DNA of 64,000 bases from Rhizobium sp. G21 (lineage in GTDB: Bacteria; Pseudomonadota; Alphaproteobacteria; Rhizobiales; Rhizobiaceae): NCBI RefSeq assembly GCF_014158035.1, contig NZ_JACFXW010000001.1:434001-498000 (forward strand). Direction: 5' to 3'. The notes beneath the pieces were generated by a model that did not search any database, was not told the origin of the DNA, and worked only from the letters and a program-made list of their open reading frames with translations. Both the position numbers and the translations under genes were made by a program. Shown here in pieces: positions 17,849 through 26,585 of the stretch (its first letter is position 1; every line of letters begins with the position of its first letter).

Positions 17849-19954
17849 ATGCGTCCCTCCATCCTCGATCCCTTGTTCGCCCCCCTCGCCTCGCTGCCCG
17901 GCATCGGGGCAAAGACGGGTGAACTCTATGCCCGGCTGCTCGGCCGCGAGAGCCTGGAGGACTGCCGGATCATCGATCTCCTGTTCCATGTGCCGCACAG
18001 CCTGATCGACCGTCGCAAGCAGCCCGGCATCGCGCTTGCGCCCCAGGGCGCCATCGTCACCGTCACCGCCCGCGTCGACCGCCACCAGCCGCCGCCCAAG
18101 GGACAGTCGAACCAGCCCTATCGGGTGTTCCTGCAGGATGATACGGGCGAACTCGCGCTGGTGTTCTTTCGCGCCAAAGGAAATTGGCTGGAAAAATCCC
18201 TGCCCATCGACGAGACCGTGATGGTCAGCGGCAAGGTCGACTGGTTCAACGGCCGGCCCTCCATGGTCCATCCCGATCACATGGCGCGCTTGTCGGAGGG
18301 CGAGAAACTGCCGCTGGTGGAGCCGGTCTATGGCCTCACCGCTGGCCTGTCGCCCAAAGTTCTGCGCAAGACCATAGAAGCCGCCATTTCGCGCGTGCCC
18401 ACTCTGCCAGAATGGCTCGACGAGTCTCTGATCCAGAAACAGGGCTTTCTGCAGACCGCGGACGCGCTCCGCCTGATCCATCATCCGCGCGACGAGCACG
18501 ACATCGATCCGCAGGCGCCGGTCAGGCGCAGGCTCGCTTATGACGAATTCCTGGCCGGCCAGGTGTCGCTGGCGCTGGTGCGCTCGAAGCTCCGGAAAGC
18601 GCCGGGCGTGCCGGTCAAGCCGACCGGCCTTCTGTCGGCCCAAGTGCTCAAGGCCCTGCCCTTTTCGCTGACCGGCAGCCAGACCGCGGCGATCGCCGAC
18701 GTCCTCAGGGACATGGCCGGCGAAGACCGCATGCTCCGGTTGCTGCAGGGCGATGTCGGCTCGGGCAAGACCGTGGTCGCGCTGATGTCGATGTTGGCCG
18801 CAGTCGAGGCCGGCGGCCAGGCGGTGCTGATGGCGCCGACGGAAATTCTCGCCCGCCAGCATCACGCCACGATCAGCCAGATGGCGCGCATGACCGGCCT
18901 CACCATCGAAATCCTCACCGGCCGCACCAAGGGCCGCGAACGCGAAGAGATCCTCGCCCGCATCGCATCCGGTGAGGCGCAGATCGTCATCGGCACGCAT
19001 GCGCTGTTCCAGGATACGGTCAATTACGCCAATCTGCTGCTCGCGGTCGTCGACGAGCAGCACCGTTTCGGCGTCCATCAGCGTCTCCGGCTCACCGCCA
19101 AGGGCGTGTCGCCGCATATGCTGGTGATGACCGCGACGCCCATTCCCCGCACGCTGGTGCTCGCCGCCTTTGGCGATATGGACGTCTCCAAGCTCACCGA
19201 CAAGCCGGCCGGCCGCAAGCCGATCCAGACGGTGATCGTGCCGGGCGAACGGATCGGCGACATCATCGCCCGCATGCGCGCCGCCGTCGCCGAGGGCAAG
19301 AAGATCTACTGGATCTGCCCGCTGGTAGAAGAAGACGAAGAGAGCGAGCTGATGAGCGTCGAGGAGCGCCACGCCGTGCTCGCGAAAAGCTTCGGCGCGC
19401 AGGCGGCGCTGATCCATGGCCGCATGAGTGGGCCGGAGAAAGACGCGGTGATGATGGGCTTCAAGAATGGCGAGACCCGGCTTCTGGTGGCCACCACCGT
19501 CATCGAAGTCGGCGTCGACGTGCCGGATGCGACGATCATGGTGATCGAACATGCCGAGCGTTTCGGGCTGGCGCAATTGCACCAGCTGCGCGGCCGTGTC
19601 GGACGCGGATCGGAGGCGTCGAGCTGCATCCTCGTCTACAAGGGCAAGCTCAGCCAGAATGGCGAGGCGCGGCTGAAGATCATGCGCGAGACCGAAGACG
19701 GCTTCATCATCGCCGAAGAGGATCTGCGCCTGCGCGGCGAAGGCGAATTGCTCGGCACCCGCCAATCGGGAACGCCCGGCTTCGCCATCGCCAGCCTGGA
19801 GGCGCATGGCGACCTGCTCGAAATCGCCCGCAAGGACGCGCATTATTTGCTCGACCGAGATCCGGAACTGTCGTCGCCGCGCGGCGAGGCTATCCGCACA
19901 CTGCTCTATCTCTTCCGGCGCGACGAAGCGATCCGCTTCCTCCATGCCGGCTGA
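17849..19954 (+). CDS. recG: ATP-dependent DNA helicase RecG
   Basis: RecG remodels stalled replication forks and branch-migrates Holliday junctions. The 701-residue protein has the N-terminal wedge/OB domain (LPGIGAKTGELYARLLG near residue 15, then an OB fold) and the helicase core: QGDVGSGKTVVAL Walker A near 295, VDEQHRFGVHQR Walker B near 395, TATPIPRTL and GRVGRGSEAS. Upstream frame extension to 17801 is not family-like, so I start at the ATG at 17849. The stop codon abuts the stop of convergent DUF502 with no gap. Confidence 0.95.
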   Translation: MRPSILDPLFAPLASLPGIGAKTGELYARLLGRESLEDCRIIDLLFHVPHSLIDRRKQPGIALAPQGAIVTVTARVDRHQPPPKGQSNQPYRVFLQDDTGELALVFFRAKGNWLEKSLPIDETVMVSGKVDWFNGRPSMVHPDHMARLSEGEKLPLVEPVYGLTAGLSPKVLRKTIEAAISRVPTLPEWLDESLIQKQGFLQTADALRLIHHPRDEHDIDPQAPVRRRLAYDEFLAGQVSLALVRSKLRKAPGVPVKPTGLLSAQVLKALPFSLTGSQTAAIADVLRDMAGEDRMLRLLQGDVGSGKTVVALMSMLAAVEAGGQAVLMAPTEILARQHHATISQMARMTGLTIEILTGRTKGREREEILARIASGEAQIVIGTHALFQDTVNYANLLLAVVDEQHRFGVHQRLRLTAKGVSPHMLVMTATPIPRTLVLAAFGDMDVSKLTDKPAGRKPIQTVIVPGERIGDIIARMRAAVAEGKKIYWICPLVEEDEESELMSVEERHAVLAKSFGAQAALIHGRMSGPEKDAVMMGFKNGETRLLVATTVIEVGVDVPDATIMVIEHAERFGLAQLHQLRGRVGRGSEASSCILVYKGKLSQNGEARLKIMRETEDGFIIAEEDLRLRGEGELLGTRQSGTPGFAIASLEAHGDLLEIARKDAHYLLDRDPELSSPRGEAIRTLLYLFRRDEAIRFLHAG

Positions 19955-20650
19955 TCAGCTCTCCAGGACATCGCCCTTCGGCTTCCAGTCCGGCGCGATC
20001 AGGCCGGCCGAGATCAGCATCTTGGCGGCGTCTTCCGGGCTCATGTCGAGTTCGATGATTTTGGACCGCTCTACAAAGATCAGAAAGCCCGCGGTGGGGA
20101 CCGGGGTCGGCGGCAGGAACACCGCCACCATGTCGTTGAACCCCTTCTCTTGGAATCGATGTTCGAGTTCGCCGCCGCGCACATCGGCGGCGATGAACAC
20201 CATCGACCAGCTTCCCGGCCCCGGAAATTCGATCATGCCGACTTTCTTGAACGAGGTGCTGCGCTCGGCGAACACCGTCTCGAACAACTGCTTCAGCGCC
20301 TTGTAGAGCGAGCGAACCAGCGGCGTGCGATCCATGATCGATTCGCCGAATTCGACGATCGAGCGGCCGATCAGGTTCTTGGCGAAGGTGCCGATCAGCG
20401 TGATCATGAGCACCGCGATCAGCAGGCCAAAGCCTGGAATGGCGAATTTGATGTAGTTTTCAGGGTTATAGCGATAGGGAATATAGGGTTTGACCCAGCT
20501 GTCGGCCCAATGGATCAGCGTCCAGGTCAGCCAGATCGTGATCGCGATCGGCGCGCAGATAATCAGGCCCGTCAGAAAATTGTTGCGGAGCCGTACGCCG
20601 AAAGTCGGCTTATGCGGCGCGGTGTCTGGCGTGTGAGGATCCTGGGTCAT
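19955..20650 (-). CDS. DUF502 family membrane protein
   Basis: This 231-residue protein belongs to DUF502, a family of unknown function found in many bacteria. It has two predicted membrane segments (about residues 26-50, FLTGLIICAPIAITIW; and about 70-90, IPGFGLLIAVLMITLIG). A soluble C-terminal half follows with the conserved MVAVFLPPTPVPTAGFLIFV motif. The gene lies between recG (convergent, stops abutting) and glmS (same strand, 50 bp upstream), so it could be cotranscribed with glmS. Confidence 0.85.
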   Translation of the reverse strand: MTQDPHTPDTAPHKPTFGVRLRNNFLTGLIICAPIAITIWLTWTLIHWADSWVKPYIPYRYNPENYIKFAIPGFGLLIAVLMITLIGTFAKNLIGRSIVEFGESIMDRTPLVRSLYKALKQLFETVFAERSTSFKKVGMIEFPGPGSWSMVFIAADVRGGELEHRFQEKGFNDMVAVFLPPTPVPTAGFLIFVERSKIIELDMSPEDAAKMLISAGLIAPDWKPKGDVLES

Positions 20651-20700
20651 CAGGCTCCCTGTTTAACGCGACTTTTCCGCGCCGCACAAGATTTTTATGA

Positions 20701-22527
20701 TCACTCGACCGTGACCGACTTGGCGAGGTTTCGCGGCTGGTCGACATCGGTGCCCATGAACATGGCGGTGTGATAGGCGAGAAGCTGGATCGGCAGCGAA
20801 AAGATCATCGGATGGATGGCCTCGTCCATATCCGGCAGCACGATCGTCGCCATGGTCTTGAGGTCGCTGGCTTTGGCGCCCTTCTCGTCGGTGACGAAAA
20901 TGATCTTGCCGCCGCGCGCCGCCACTTCCTGCATGTTCGACACGGTCTTTTCGAAGAAGCGGTCATGCGGGGCGATCACGATCACCGGCATGGTCTCGTC
21001 GATCAGCGCGATCGGACCATGCTTGAGTTCGCCCGCCGCATAGCCTTCGGCATGGATATAGGAGATTTCCTTGAGCTTCAGCGCGCCTTCGAGCGCGATC
21101 GGATAGCTGGTGCCGCGGCCGAGATAGAGCACATGCTTGAATTTGGAGAGATCGCGCGACAGCGCCTCGATCTCCGGCTGGATACGGTTGAGCACCGCGC
21201 TCATGATGCGCGGCATTTCAGTGAGATGGCCGACCAGCGCCTTCTCCTCCGTCTCCGTCAGCGTGCCGCGTTGGCGACCGGCGCGGATGGCGAGCGCGGC
21301 CAGCGCCGTCAGCTGGCAGGTAAAGGCCTTGGTGGAGGCGACGCCGATCTCGGGGCCGGCGAGGATCGGGAACACCGCATCCGCTTCGCGCGCGATGGTC
21401 GATTCCTTGGCATTGACGACCGCGCCGATGGATAGGCCTTGCTCCTTGCAGTAGCGCAAGCATGCGAGCGTATCCGCCGTCTCGCCCGATTGTGAGATGA
21501 ACAGCGCGGCCGATCCCTTGGCGAGCGGCGCGTCGCGATAGCGGAATTCCGAGGCGACGTCGATTTCCACCGGCAGCCGCGCATAGCGCTCGAACCAGTA
21601 TTTCGACGTCAGGCCCGCGAGATAGGCGGTGCCGCAGGCGGTGATCGCCAGGCTGTCGAGCTTGGCGAAGTCTATGCCGTCGTTCAGTTCCCGCACGCCG
21701 CCTTCTGTGAAATCGACATAATGGCCGAGCGCATGCGACACGGCTTCCGGCTGCTCGTAGATTTCCTTTTCCATGAAGTGACGGTGATTGCCCTTGTCGA
21801 TCAGATAGGCGCTCGCTGACGAAATGCGGATCGGCCGCGACACCGGATTGCCGTCGAGATCGAAGATATGCGCGCCGCCTGCGCCCAGCACCGCCCAGTC
21901 GCCGTCTTCGAGATAGGCGATGCGATTGGTGAAGGGCGACAGCGCAATGGCGTCCGAACCCAGGAACATCTCCTTGTCGCCATAGCCGATGGCGAGCGGC
22001 GGCCCAGAACGCGCCGCCATGATGGTCGAGGGATCGTCCTGAAAGATCACCGCCAGCGCATAGGCGCCGGTCACCCGGCGCAGCATCGCGTGCATCGCTT
22101 CCCGGCGGCCCAGGCCTTCGCGGCGGAACTTCGCCAGCAATTGCGCCACGACTTCCGTGTCGGTCTGGGTGGTGAAACTCACGCCGTCTGCGGCAAGCTC
22201 CTTCTTGATCTCGGAAAAATTCTCGATGATGCCGTTGTGAACCACGGCAACGCCGTCGACGAAATGCGGATGCGCATTGGTTTCCGTCGGCGCGCCATGC
22301 GTCGCCCAGCGGGTATGCGCGATACCGATCTTGCCGGCCAGCGGCTCGGCGGCGAGCTTCTGTTCAAGATTGACGAGCTTGCCTTCCGCGCGGCGGCGTT
22401 CCAGCCTGTTGTCATGGATCGTTGCGACGCCGGCGGAATCATAGCCGCGATATTCCAGCCGCTTCAGCGCATCCACCAGTCGCGCCGCCACCGGCTCCAC
22501 GCCCACGATCCCGACAATCCCGCACAT
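20701..22527 (-). CDS. glmS: Glutamine-fructose-6-phosphate aminotransferase (isomerizing)
   Basis: GlmS makes glucosamine 6-phosphate from fructose 6-phosphate and glutamine, the entry step to peptidoglycan and lipopolysaccharide amino sugars. The 608-residue protein starts with the catalytic cysteine (MCGIVGIVG). The class II glutamine amidotransferase domain (HTRWATHGAPTETNAHPH) is followed by two SIS domains (SQSGETADTLACLRY, LGRGTSYPIALEGALKLKEI) and the C-terminal PRNLAKSVTVE. A palindrome resembling GntR/HutC operators sits 27-46 bp before the start. glmU lies upstream on the same strand, separated by 444 bp. Confidence 0.96.
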   Translation of the reverse strand: MCGIVGIVGVEPVAARLVDALKRLEYRGYDSAGVATIHDNRLERRRAEGKLVNLEQKLAAEPLAGKIGIAHTRWATHGAPTETNAHPHFVDGVAVVHNGIIENFSEIKKELAADGVSFTTQTDTEVVAQLLAKFRREGLGRREAMHAMLRRVTGAYALAVIFQDDPSTIMAARSGPPLAIGYGDKEMFLGSDAIALSPFTNRIAYLEDGDWAVLGAGGAHIFDLDGNPVSRPIRISSASAYLIDKGNHRHFMEKEIYEQPEAVSHALGHYVDFTEGGVRELNDGIDFAKLDSLAITACGTAYLAGLTSKYWFERYARLPVEIDVASEFRYRDAPLAKGSAALFISQSGETADTLACLRYCKEQGLSIGAVVNAKESTIAREADAVFPILAGPEIGVASTKAFTCQLTALAALAIRAGRQRGTLTETEEKALVGHLTEMPRIMSAVLNRIQPEIEALSRDLSKFKHVLYLGRGTSYPIALEGALKLKEISYIHAEGYAAGELKHGPIALIDETMPVIVIAPHDRFFEKTVSNMQEVAARGGKIIFVTDEKGAKASDLKTMATIVLPDMDEAIHPMIFSLPIQLLAYHTAMFMGTDVDQPRNLAKSVTVE

Positions 22528-22553
22528 AATCCGCTCCCGCTCAGTCTTGGCTG

Positions 22554-22573
22554 AAATTGGTCTCTACCAATTT
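22554..22573. promoter_or_regulatory. Operator-like palindrome upstream of glmS (AAATTGGT-N4-ACCAATTT)
   Basis: Two 8-bp arms (22554-22561 and 22566-22573) form a perfect inverted repeat around CTCT. The TTGGT-N4-ACCAA pattern resembles sites bound by GntR-superfamily regulators, notably amino-sugar regulators of the HutC/DasR/NagQ type (TGGTCTAGACCA-like). It lies where a repressor would block glmS transcription. The regulator is not encoded next to it, and the link is inferred. Confidence 0.55.
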
Positions 22574-22701
22574 CCGATGTCTTGCCGCGTCTTGTGGCTG
22601 GAATTTCGGCGCGCGGCAACGGGCAGCGCATCAAATTCGGTTTCGTGCGTTAACAGGCGAGCGGATCTGTATTGCAACCAGTGCGATTATGCGATTGATT
22701 T

Positions 22702-22848
22702 ATGAATGTTTGCGGCGGCGGAAGCAGCAGCGCCTGGACCAGGGGCGTGACCGGGGAGACGGGCTCCCCGGCTGTGGCGAAAGCCTCGCCGTCCAATCGG
22801 AGGTTATGCCATGAGGCGATTGCCATACAGCATAACGCTTACTCTTAG
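22702..22848 (+). CDS. Possible small ORF, 48 residues
   Basis: This plus-strand ORF would encode a 48-residue peptide starting MNVCGGGSSSAW. I do not recognise it. There is no clear ribosome site before its ATG. It contains a perfect 8-bp stem-loop (22751-22771) and overlaps the better-supported ORF at 22811. It could be a leader peptide, or simply part of a structured RNA. Confidence 0.25.
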   Translation: MNVCGGGSSSAWTRGVTGETGSPAVAKASPSNRRLCHEAIAIQHNAYS

Positions 22849-22900
22849 AAGAAGCCGGAGCGGCTGGTCCTTGTCTCTCCGGATCTCATATAGGAAGTGA
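22811..22900 (+). CDS. Possible small basic peptide, 29 residues
   Basis: The ATG follows GGAGG (22799-22803) with a 7-nt gap, a good ribosome site. The peptide begins MRRLPYSITLTLRRSR and has alternating basic and hydrophobic residues, as in a short beta-hairpin or membrane-active peptide. Codons such as ATA, CTT, ACT and AGA are unlike the GC-rich usage of its neighbours, which suggests a foreign origin. A hairpin follows six bases after the stop. I do not recognise the family. It faces opposite to glmS and glmU. Confidence 0.4.
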   Translation: MRRLPYSITLTLRRSRSGWSLSLRISYRK

Positions 22901-22905
22901 GTCCC

Positions 22906-22933
22906 GGCAGGCGGAGTTAGCGCTCCGCCTGCC
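22906..22933 (+). terminator. Hairpin after the small basic ORF
   Basis: An 11-bp perfect stem (22906-22916 with 22923-22933) and a 6-nt loop. There is no T-tract on the plus strand. It could end the small transcript or, from the other side, act downstream of glmU (stop at 22972). Confidence 0.5.
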
Positions 22934-22971
22934 ACTCCTGAAAATACGCGACTTCAGCCCTGGTTGCAAGG

Positions 22972-24339
22972 TCAGCCCTTGCTCGCCGCCTTCTTCGCCT
23001 TCTTGATCGCCTCGTTGCGCGCCATGATCTCGCGGCCGTAACCTTCCTTGGTCACCTGCCGGGCGCGGCCGAAAGCGGCGGCGCCATCGGGGACGTTTTC
23101 AGTGATGACGCTTCCCGAGGCGGTCAGTGCGCCCTCGCCCACACTCACGGGCGCCACCAGCGAACTGTTGGAGCCGATGAAGGCGTCGGCGCCGATGCGG
23201 GTTTCGTATTTGTTGAAGCCGTCGTAATTGCAGGTGATCGTTCCCGCGCCGATATTGGCCCGCGCGCCGACCACGGCGTCGCCGATATAGCTCAGGTGAT
23301 TGACCTTGGCCCCCTCGCCGATCTCGGCCTTCTTCACCTCGCAGAAATTACCGACCTTGGCGTTGGCGAGCAGCTTCGCCTCGGGCCGCAGCCGCGCGAA
23401 GGGACCAACGGAGGCGCCGGAGGAGACATAGGCGCCTTCGATATGCGAGAAGGCGTGGATAACCACATACGGCTCCACCGTCACGCCCGGTCCGAAGATG
23501 ACATTCGGCTCGATCGTCACATCCTGGCCGATCACCGTGTCATAGGAGAGAAACACCGTTTCGGGCGCAATCATCGTCACGCCCGACACCATCAGTTCCC
23601 GCCGCTTGCGCTTCTGCCAGATGGCTTCGAGTTCGGCGAGTTCGGCCCTATTGTTGCAGCCTGCAGCCATTTCGAAAGACGCTTCGACGGTGGCCGACCG
23701 GCCGCCCTCGGCGCGGACGATCTCGACGAGGTCGGTGAGATAATATTCACCCTTCACATTGTTGTTGCCGATCTTGCGCAACAGCGACGCCGCCTTCGCG
23801 CCGTTGATCGCCATCAGGCCGGAATTGCAGAAATCGATCCGCCGCTCGTTGTCGTTGGCGTCCTTCTCCTCGCGGATGGCGACGAGTTCGCCGTCTCTTT
23901 CGAGCAATCGTCCATACCCGGTCGGCGACGGCGTCCGGAAGCCGATCACGGCGAGGTCATATCCCTCATCCAGCTTTGCGCGGGCTGCGGCCAAGGGGCC
24001 CGCCTCGATCAGCGGCGCATCGCCATAGGCCACCAGCACCGCATCATAGCCGGTTTCGATTTCACTCGCCGCCATCAGCACGGCGTGTCCGGTGCCGAGA
24101 CGCTCGGTTTGTTCGAACACGATCACCGGCAGTTTGCCGGTCGAGGCCGCCGCCGCGACCGCATCGCCGTCACGCCCGACGATGAGGGCGATCTTGTCGG
24201 CGCCGCTTTCGTCCAGCGCTGCCACCACATGCGAGATCATCGGTCGGTTGCCGATCGTGTGCAGCACCTTCGACTTGGTCGATTTCATCCGCGTGCTGTC
24301 GCCCGCCGCCAGAACCACGGCCAGAACCTTTCCCGACAT
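22972..24339 (-). CDS. glmU: Bifunctional N-acetylglucosamine-1-phosphate uridyltransferase / glucosamine-1-phosphate acetyltransferase
   Basis: GlmU acetylates glucosamine 1-phosphate and then transfers UMP to give UDP-GlcNAc. The 455-residue protein has an N-terminal pyrophosphorylase domain ([11 protein letters not shown] near residue 9, then KSKVLH, with VAYGDAPLI near 100). A C-terminal left-handed beta-helix acetyltransferase follows ([21 protein letters not shown] and [19 protein letters not shown]). The ATG at 24339 follows GAGGGAG with a 7-nt gap; longer frames upstream lack such a site. It works two steps after GlmS, encoded downstream on the same strand. Confidence 0.95.
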   Translation of the reverse strand: MSGKVLAVVLAAGDSTRMKSTKSKVLHTIGNRPMISHVVAALDESGADKIALIVGRDGDAVAAAASTGKLPVIVFEQTERLGTGHAVLMAASEIETGYDAVLVAYGDAPLIEAGPLAAARAKLDEGYDLAVIGFRTPSPTGYGRLLERDGELVAIREEKDANDNERRIDFCNSGLMAINGAKAASLLRKIGNNNVKGEYYLTDLVEIVRAEGGRSATVEASFEMAAGCNNRAELAELEAIWQKRKRRELMVSGVTMIAPETVFLSYDTVIGQDVTIEPNVIFGPGVTVEPYVVIHAFSHIEGAYVSSGASVGPFARLRPEAKLLANAKVGNFCEVKKAEIGEGAKVNHLSYIGDAVVGARANIGAGTITCNYDGFNKYETRIGADAFIGSNSSLVAPVSVGEGALTASGSVITENVPDGAAAFGRARQVTKEGYGREIMARNEAIKKAKKAASKG

Positions 24340-24445
24340 TCCGAATCTCCCTCTGAAATTTTGCGCCATAGCAAGCGCATTCCCGCGCTCTAGGCAAGCC
24401 GAGCGTGACAACCCGGCTGCGCGGATATCGCCGGAAGATCAAAGC

Positions 24446-25747
24446 TCAGCCGATGGATGGATCGTCCCTGCGGCTCATCAGGATCTTGTCGATACGGCGT
24501 CCGTCCATGTCGATGACTTCGAAGCGGTAGCCATAGGCTTCGAAATGGTCGCCTTCCTCGGGGCTCTTGCGCAGGCCCTGAACGACGAAGCCGGCGATGG
24601 TCTCGTAGCCGTCTTCCGTCGAGAGATTGTCCAGCCCGAAGGTCAGCTGCATTTCATGGATCGGCGTGCGGCCGTCGATCAGCCAGGAGCCGTCCTCGCG
24701 CTCGCGCACCAGAATGTCGTCGATGTCGTCGTAATTCGACGGCAGGATGCCGATGATGGCTTCAAGCAGGTCCGACGAGGTGATGATGCCTTCGGTGGAG
24801 CCATATTCGTCGACGATGATCGCCATGTGGATGTTGGCCGCCTTGAAGATCTCGAAGGCCTTCAGGCAGGTCGTCATTTCCGGGATCGTCGGAATCTCCT
24901 GCACATAGGTCTGCATCTGGAAGGCCTTCGGATTTTGGGCGGCCGCAAGCACGTCCTTGGTGCGCACGGCGCCGATGATGATGCCGTCATTTTCCTCGTC
25001 AATGACGGGATAGCGCGAATGGCCGGAGTCCCGAACCAGCTCCACCACATCCTCGAAGCTGGCTTTCAGATCGATGCCGACGATCTCGGTGCGATGCGTC
25101 ATGATCGATTTCACCGAGCGGTCGGCGAGGCTGATGATCCGGCGCAGCATTTCATGCTCGGACTTTTCGAACACGCCGCTTTCGGCGCCTTCGGCCAAGA
25201 CCGCCTGCACCTCGGCTTCGGTCACCTCGTCGCTGTCCTTGGCCGTCACACCCAAGATCTTCATCAACAATCGCGCCGACGCCTCGAAAAGATAGACGAT
25301 CGGCGCGGCGATCCTCGACAACACGGTCATGGGGCCGGCGACGAAGATCGCAATCGACTCGGCATGTCGCAACGCGAATTGCTTGGGAATGAGCTCGCCG
25401 ATGATCACCGACAGATAGGTGATCAGCGCCACGACGATGAGCCCCGCCACCAGGTGGCCGTAAGGCGCGATCGCCGGGATCACGTCGAGTTCGGGACCGA
25501 GTTTCTCGGTGATCGACGCGCCGCCATAGGTGCCGGCCAGGATGCCCACCAGGGTGATCCCGACTTGAACGGTAGAGAGAAAAGTACCGGAATTCTCCGC
25601 AAGGCCGAGCGCGCGGGCGGCGCCGGGATGACCCTGTTTGGCTTTCTGTCGGAGCAAGGGCTTGCTGGCGGAAACGATCGCCATCTCGGACATGGCGAAA
25701 AACGCGTTGATCACGAGAAGGAGTAGAATGATGAGAATTTCGGTCAC
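24446..25747 (-). CDS. CNNM/CorC-type hemolysin family membrane protein
   Basis: The 433-residue protein has an N-terminal DUF21 (CNNM) membrane domain of three to four helices (about residues 1-165). A pair of CBS domains follows (about 200-330, SIMTHRTEIVGIDLKASFED and MAIIVDEYGSTEGIITSSDL), and a C-terminal CorC/HlyC domain (about 345-425, DGRTPIHEMQLTFGLD). Such proteins are linked to magnesium or cobalt efflux; the hemolysin name is historical. It is in the inner membrane. It lies upstream of glmU on the same strand with a 106-bp gap. Confidence 0.9.
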   Translation of the reverse strand: MTEILIILLLLVINAFFAMSEMAIVSASKPLLRQKAKQGHPGAARALGLAENSGTFLSTVQVGITLVGILAGTYGGASITEKLGPELDVIPAIAPYGHLVAGLIVVALITYLSVIIGELIPKQFALRHAESIAIFVAGPMTVLSRIAAPIVYLFEASARLLMKILGVTAKDSDEVTEAEVQAVLAEGAESGVFEKSEHEMLRRIISLADRSVKSIMTHRTEIVGIDLKASFEDVVELVRDSGHSRYPVIDEENDGIIIGAVRTKDVLAAAQNPKAFQMQTYVQEIPTIPEMTTCLKAFEIFKAANIHMAIIVDEYGSTEGIITSSDLLEAIIGILPSNYDDIDDILVREREDGSWLIDGRTPIHEMQLTFGLDNLSTEDGYETIAGFVVQGLRKSPEEGDHFEAYGYRFEVIDMDGRRIDKILMSRRDDPSIG

Positions 25748-25804
25748 TAGGGGCGCCAGGGCAATTTCAATTGCGGCCCAACCTAAAGCTTCGCCCTGTC
25801 ATCT

Positions 25805-26575
25805 TCAAGATGCGGGGGCGAATTCTGCCAGAGGCTCGGCGCCAGTCACCTTGTGGCTGATCCTGTCGCGGCCCACGATGATCACGCGGCGCATGGCTTC
25901 GGCGGCGCCTGCGGCGTCGCGGGCGGCGATGGCGTCGACGATCAGCGTGTGCGACGCCGAGACTTCCGCGCCGCGCTCGTCTCCCGGGGCCGGAGACGAC
26001 AATTTGAAGATGCCGACCAGAGCCGCCTCTATCAGGCTTCCGACGGTGCGCATGAACGGATTTTTGGACGCTTCGGATACGGCGAGGTGAAAACGCAGAT
26101 CGGCAAGCGCAAGCGTCTCGGGCGTCAGCCCCTCGGCGCCCATGTCGCGCGCCAGTTGATACAGCGCCTTGATATCCGCCTCGGTGGCGTTCTCGGCGGC
26201 GAGCGCCGCGCCGTGCGGCTCGAACGCCATTCGGATCTCGCTGAGATGGGTGAGGAAATCACCATCGACGCCCATCTGGAAATGCCAGGTCAGCACGTCG
26301 GAGTCGAACAGGTTCCACTGGTTCCTCGGCGTCACCTTGGTGCCGATGCGCGCCCGCGGCACGATCAGCCCTTTGGCCGCCAGGGTCTTCATCGCCTCGC
26401 GAAGAACCGTCCGCGACACCTTGAAGCGCTGGGCGAGTTCGGGGTCGCCCGGCAGCGTCGCTCCCACCGGATAATCGCCGGAGATGATCGAACGGCCGAT
26501 TTCATCCACCACCTGGGCATGGCTGGTTCTCGTTTTCTTGCCGCTGAACACGGCCTCCAGCACTCCCCTTCGCAC
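25805..26575 (-). CDS. FadR-type GntR transcriptional regulator of the sugar transporter operon
   Basis: The 256-residue protein has an N-terminal winged helix (about residues 18-85, LAQRFKVSRTVLREAMKTLA) and a C-terminal FCD domain (about 100-235) with metal-binding histidines expected in LADLRFHLAVSEASKNP. FadR-type regulators of this group sense sugar acids or sugars. It starts 10 bp after yjfF and is the last gene of the ytfQ-ytfR-ytfT-yjfF operon. It therefore probably controls that operon, likely by repression relieved by the imported sugar. Confidence 0.88.
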   Translation of the reverse strand: MRRGVLEAVFSGKKTRTSHAQVVDEIGRSIISGDYPVGATLPGDPELAQRFKVSRTVLREAMKTLAAKGLIVPRARIGTKVTPRNQWNLFDSDVLTWHFQMGVDGDFLTHLSEIRMAFEPHGAALAAENATEADIKALYQLARDMGAEGLTPETLALADLRFHLAVSEASKNPFMRTVGSLIEAALVGIFKLSSPAPGDERGAEVSASHTLIVDAIAARDAAGAAEAMRRVIIVGRDRISHKVTGAEPLAEFAPAS

Positions 26576-26585
26576 GACGAACTCC

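Larger units (their letters stand above)
22528..22971. other. 444-bp glmU-glmS gap: operator, two tiny ORFs, hairpins
   Basis: glmU and glmS often adjoin in related genomes. Here the gap holds a palindrome by glmS (22554-22573), an 8-bp stem-loop (22751-22758 with 22764-22771), two overlapping plus-strand micro-ORFs (22702-22848 and 22811-22900) and an 11-bp hairpin (22906-22933). The glmS promoter must also lie here. Confidence 0.6.

Noticed and set aside
17747..19945. 732-codon open frame on the minus strand
   Set aside because: It is the antisense shadow of recG; its composition shows no domain.
22557..22814. 85-codon ORF across the glmS operator
   Set aside because: It starts inside the operator palindrome, has no ribosome site and overlaps the better-supported micro-ORF.
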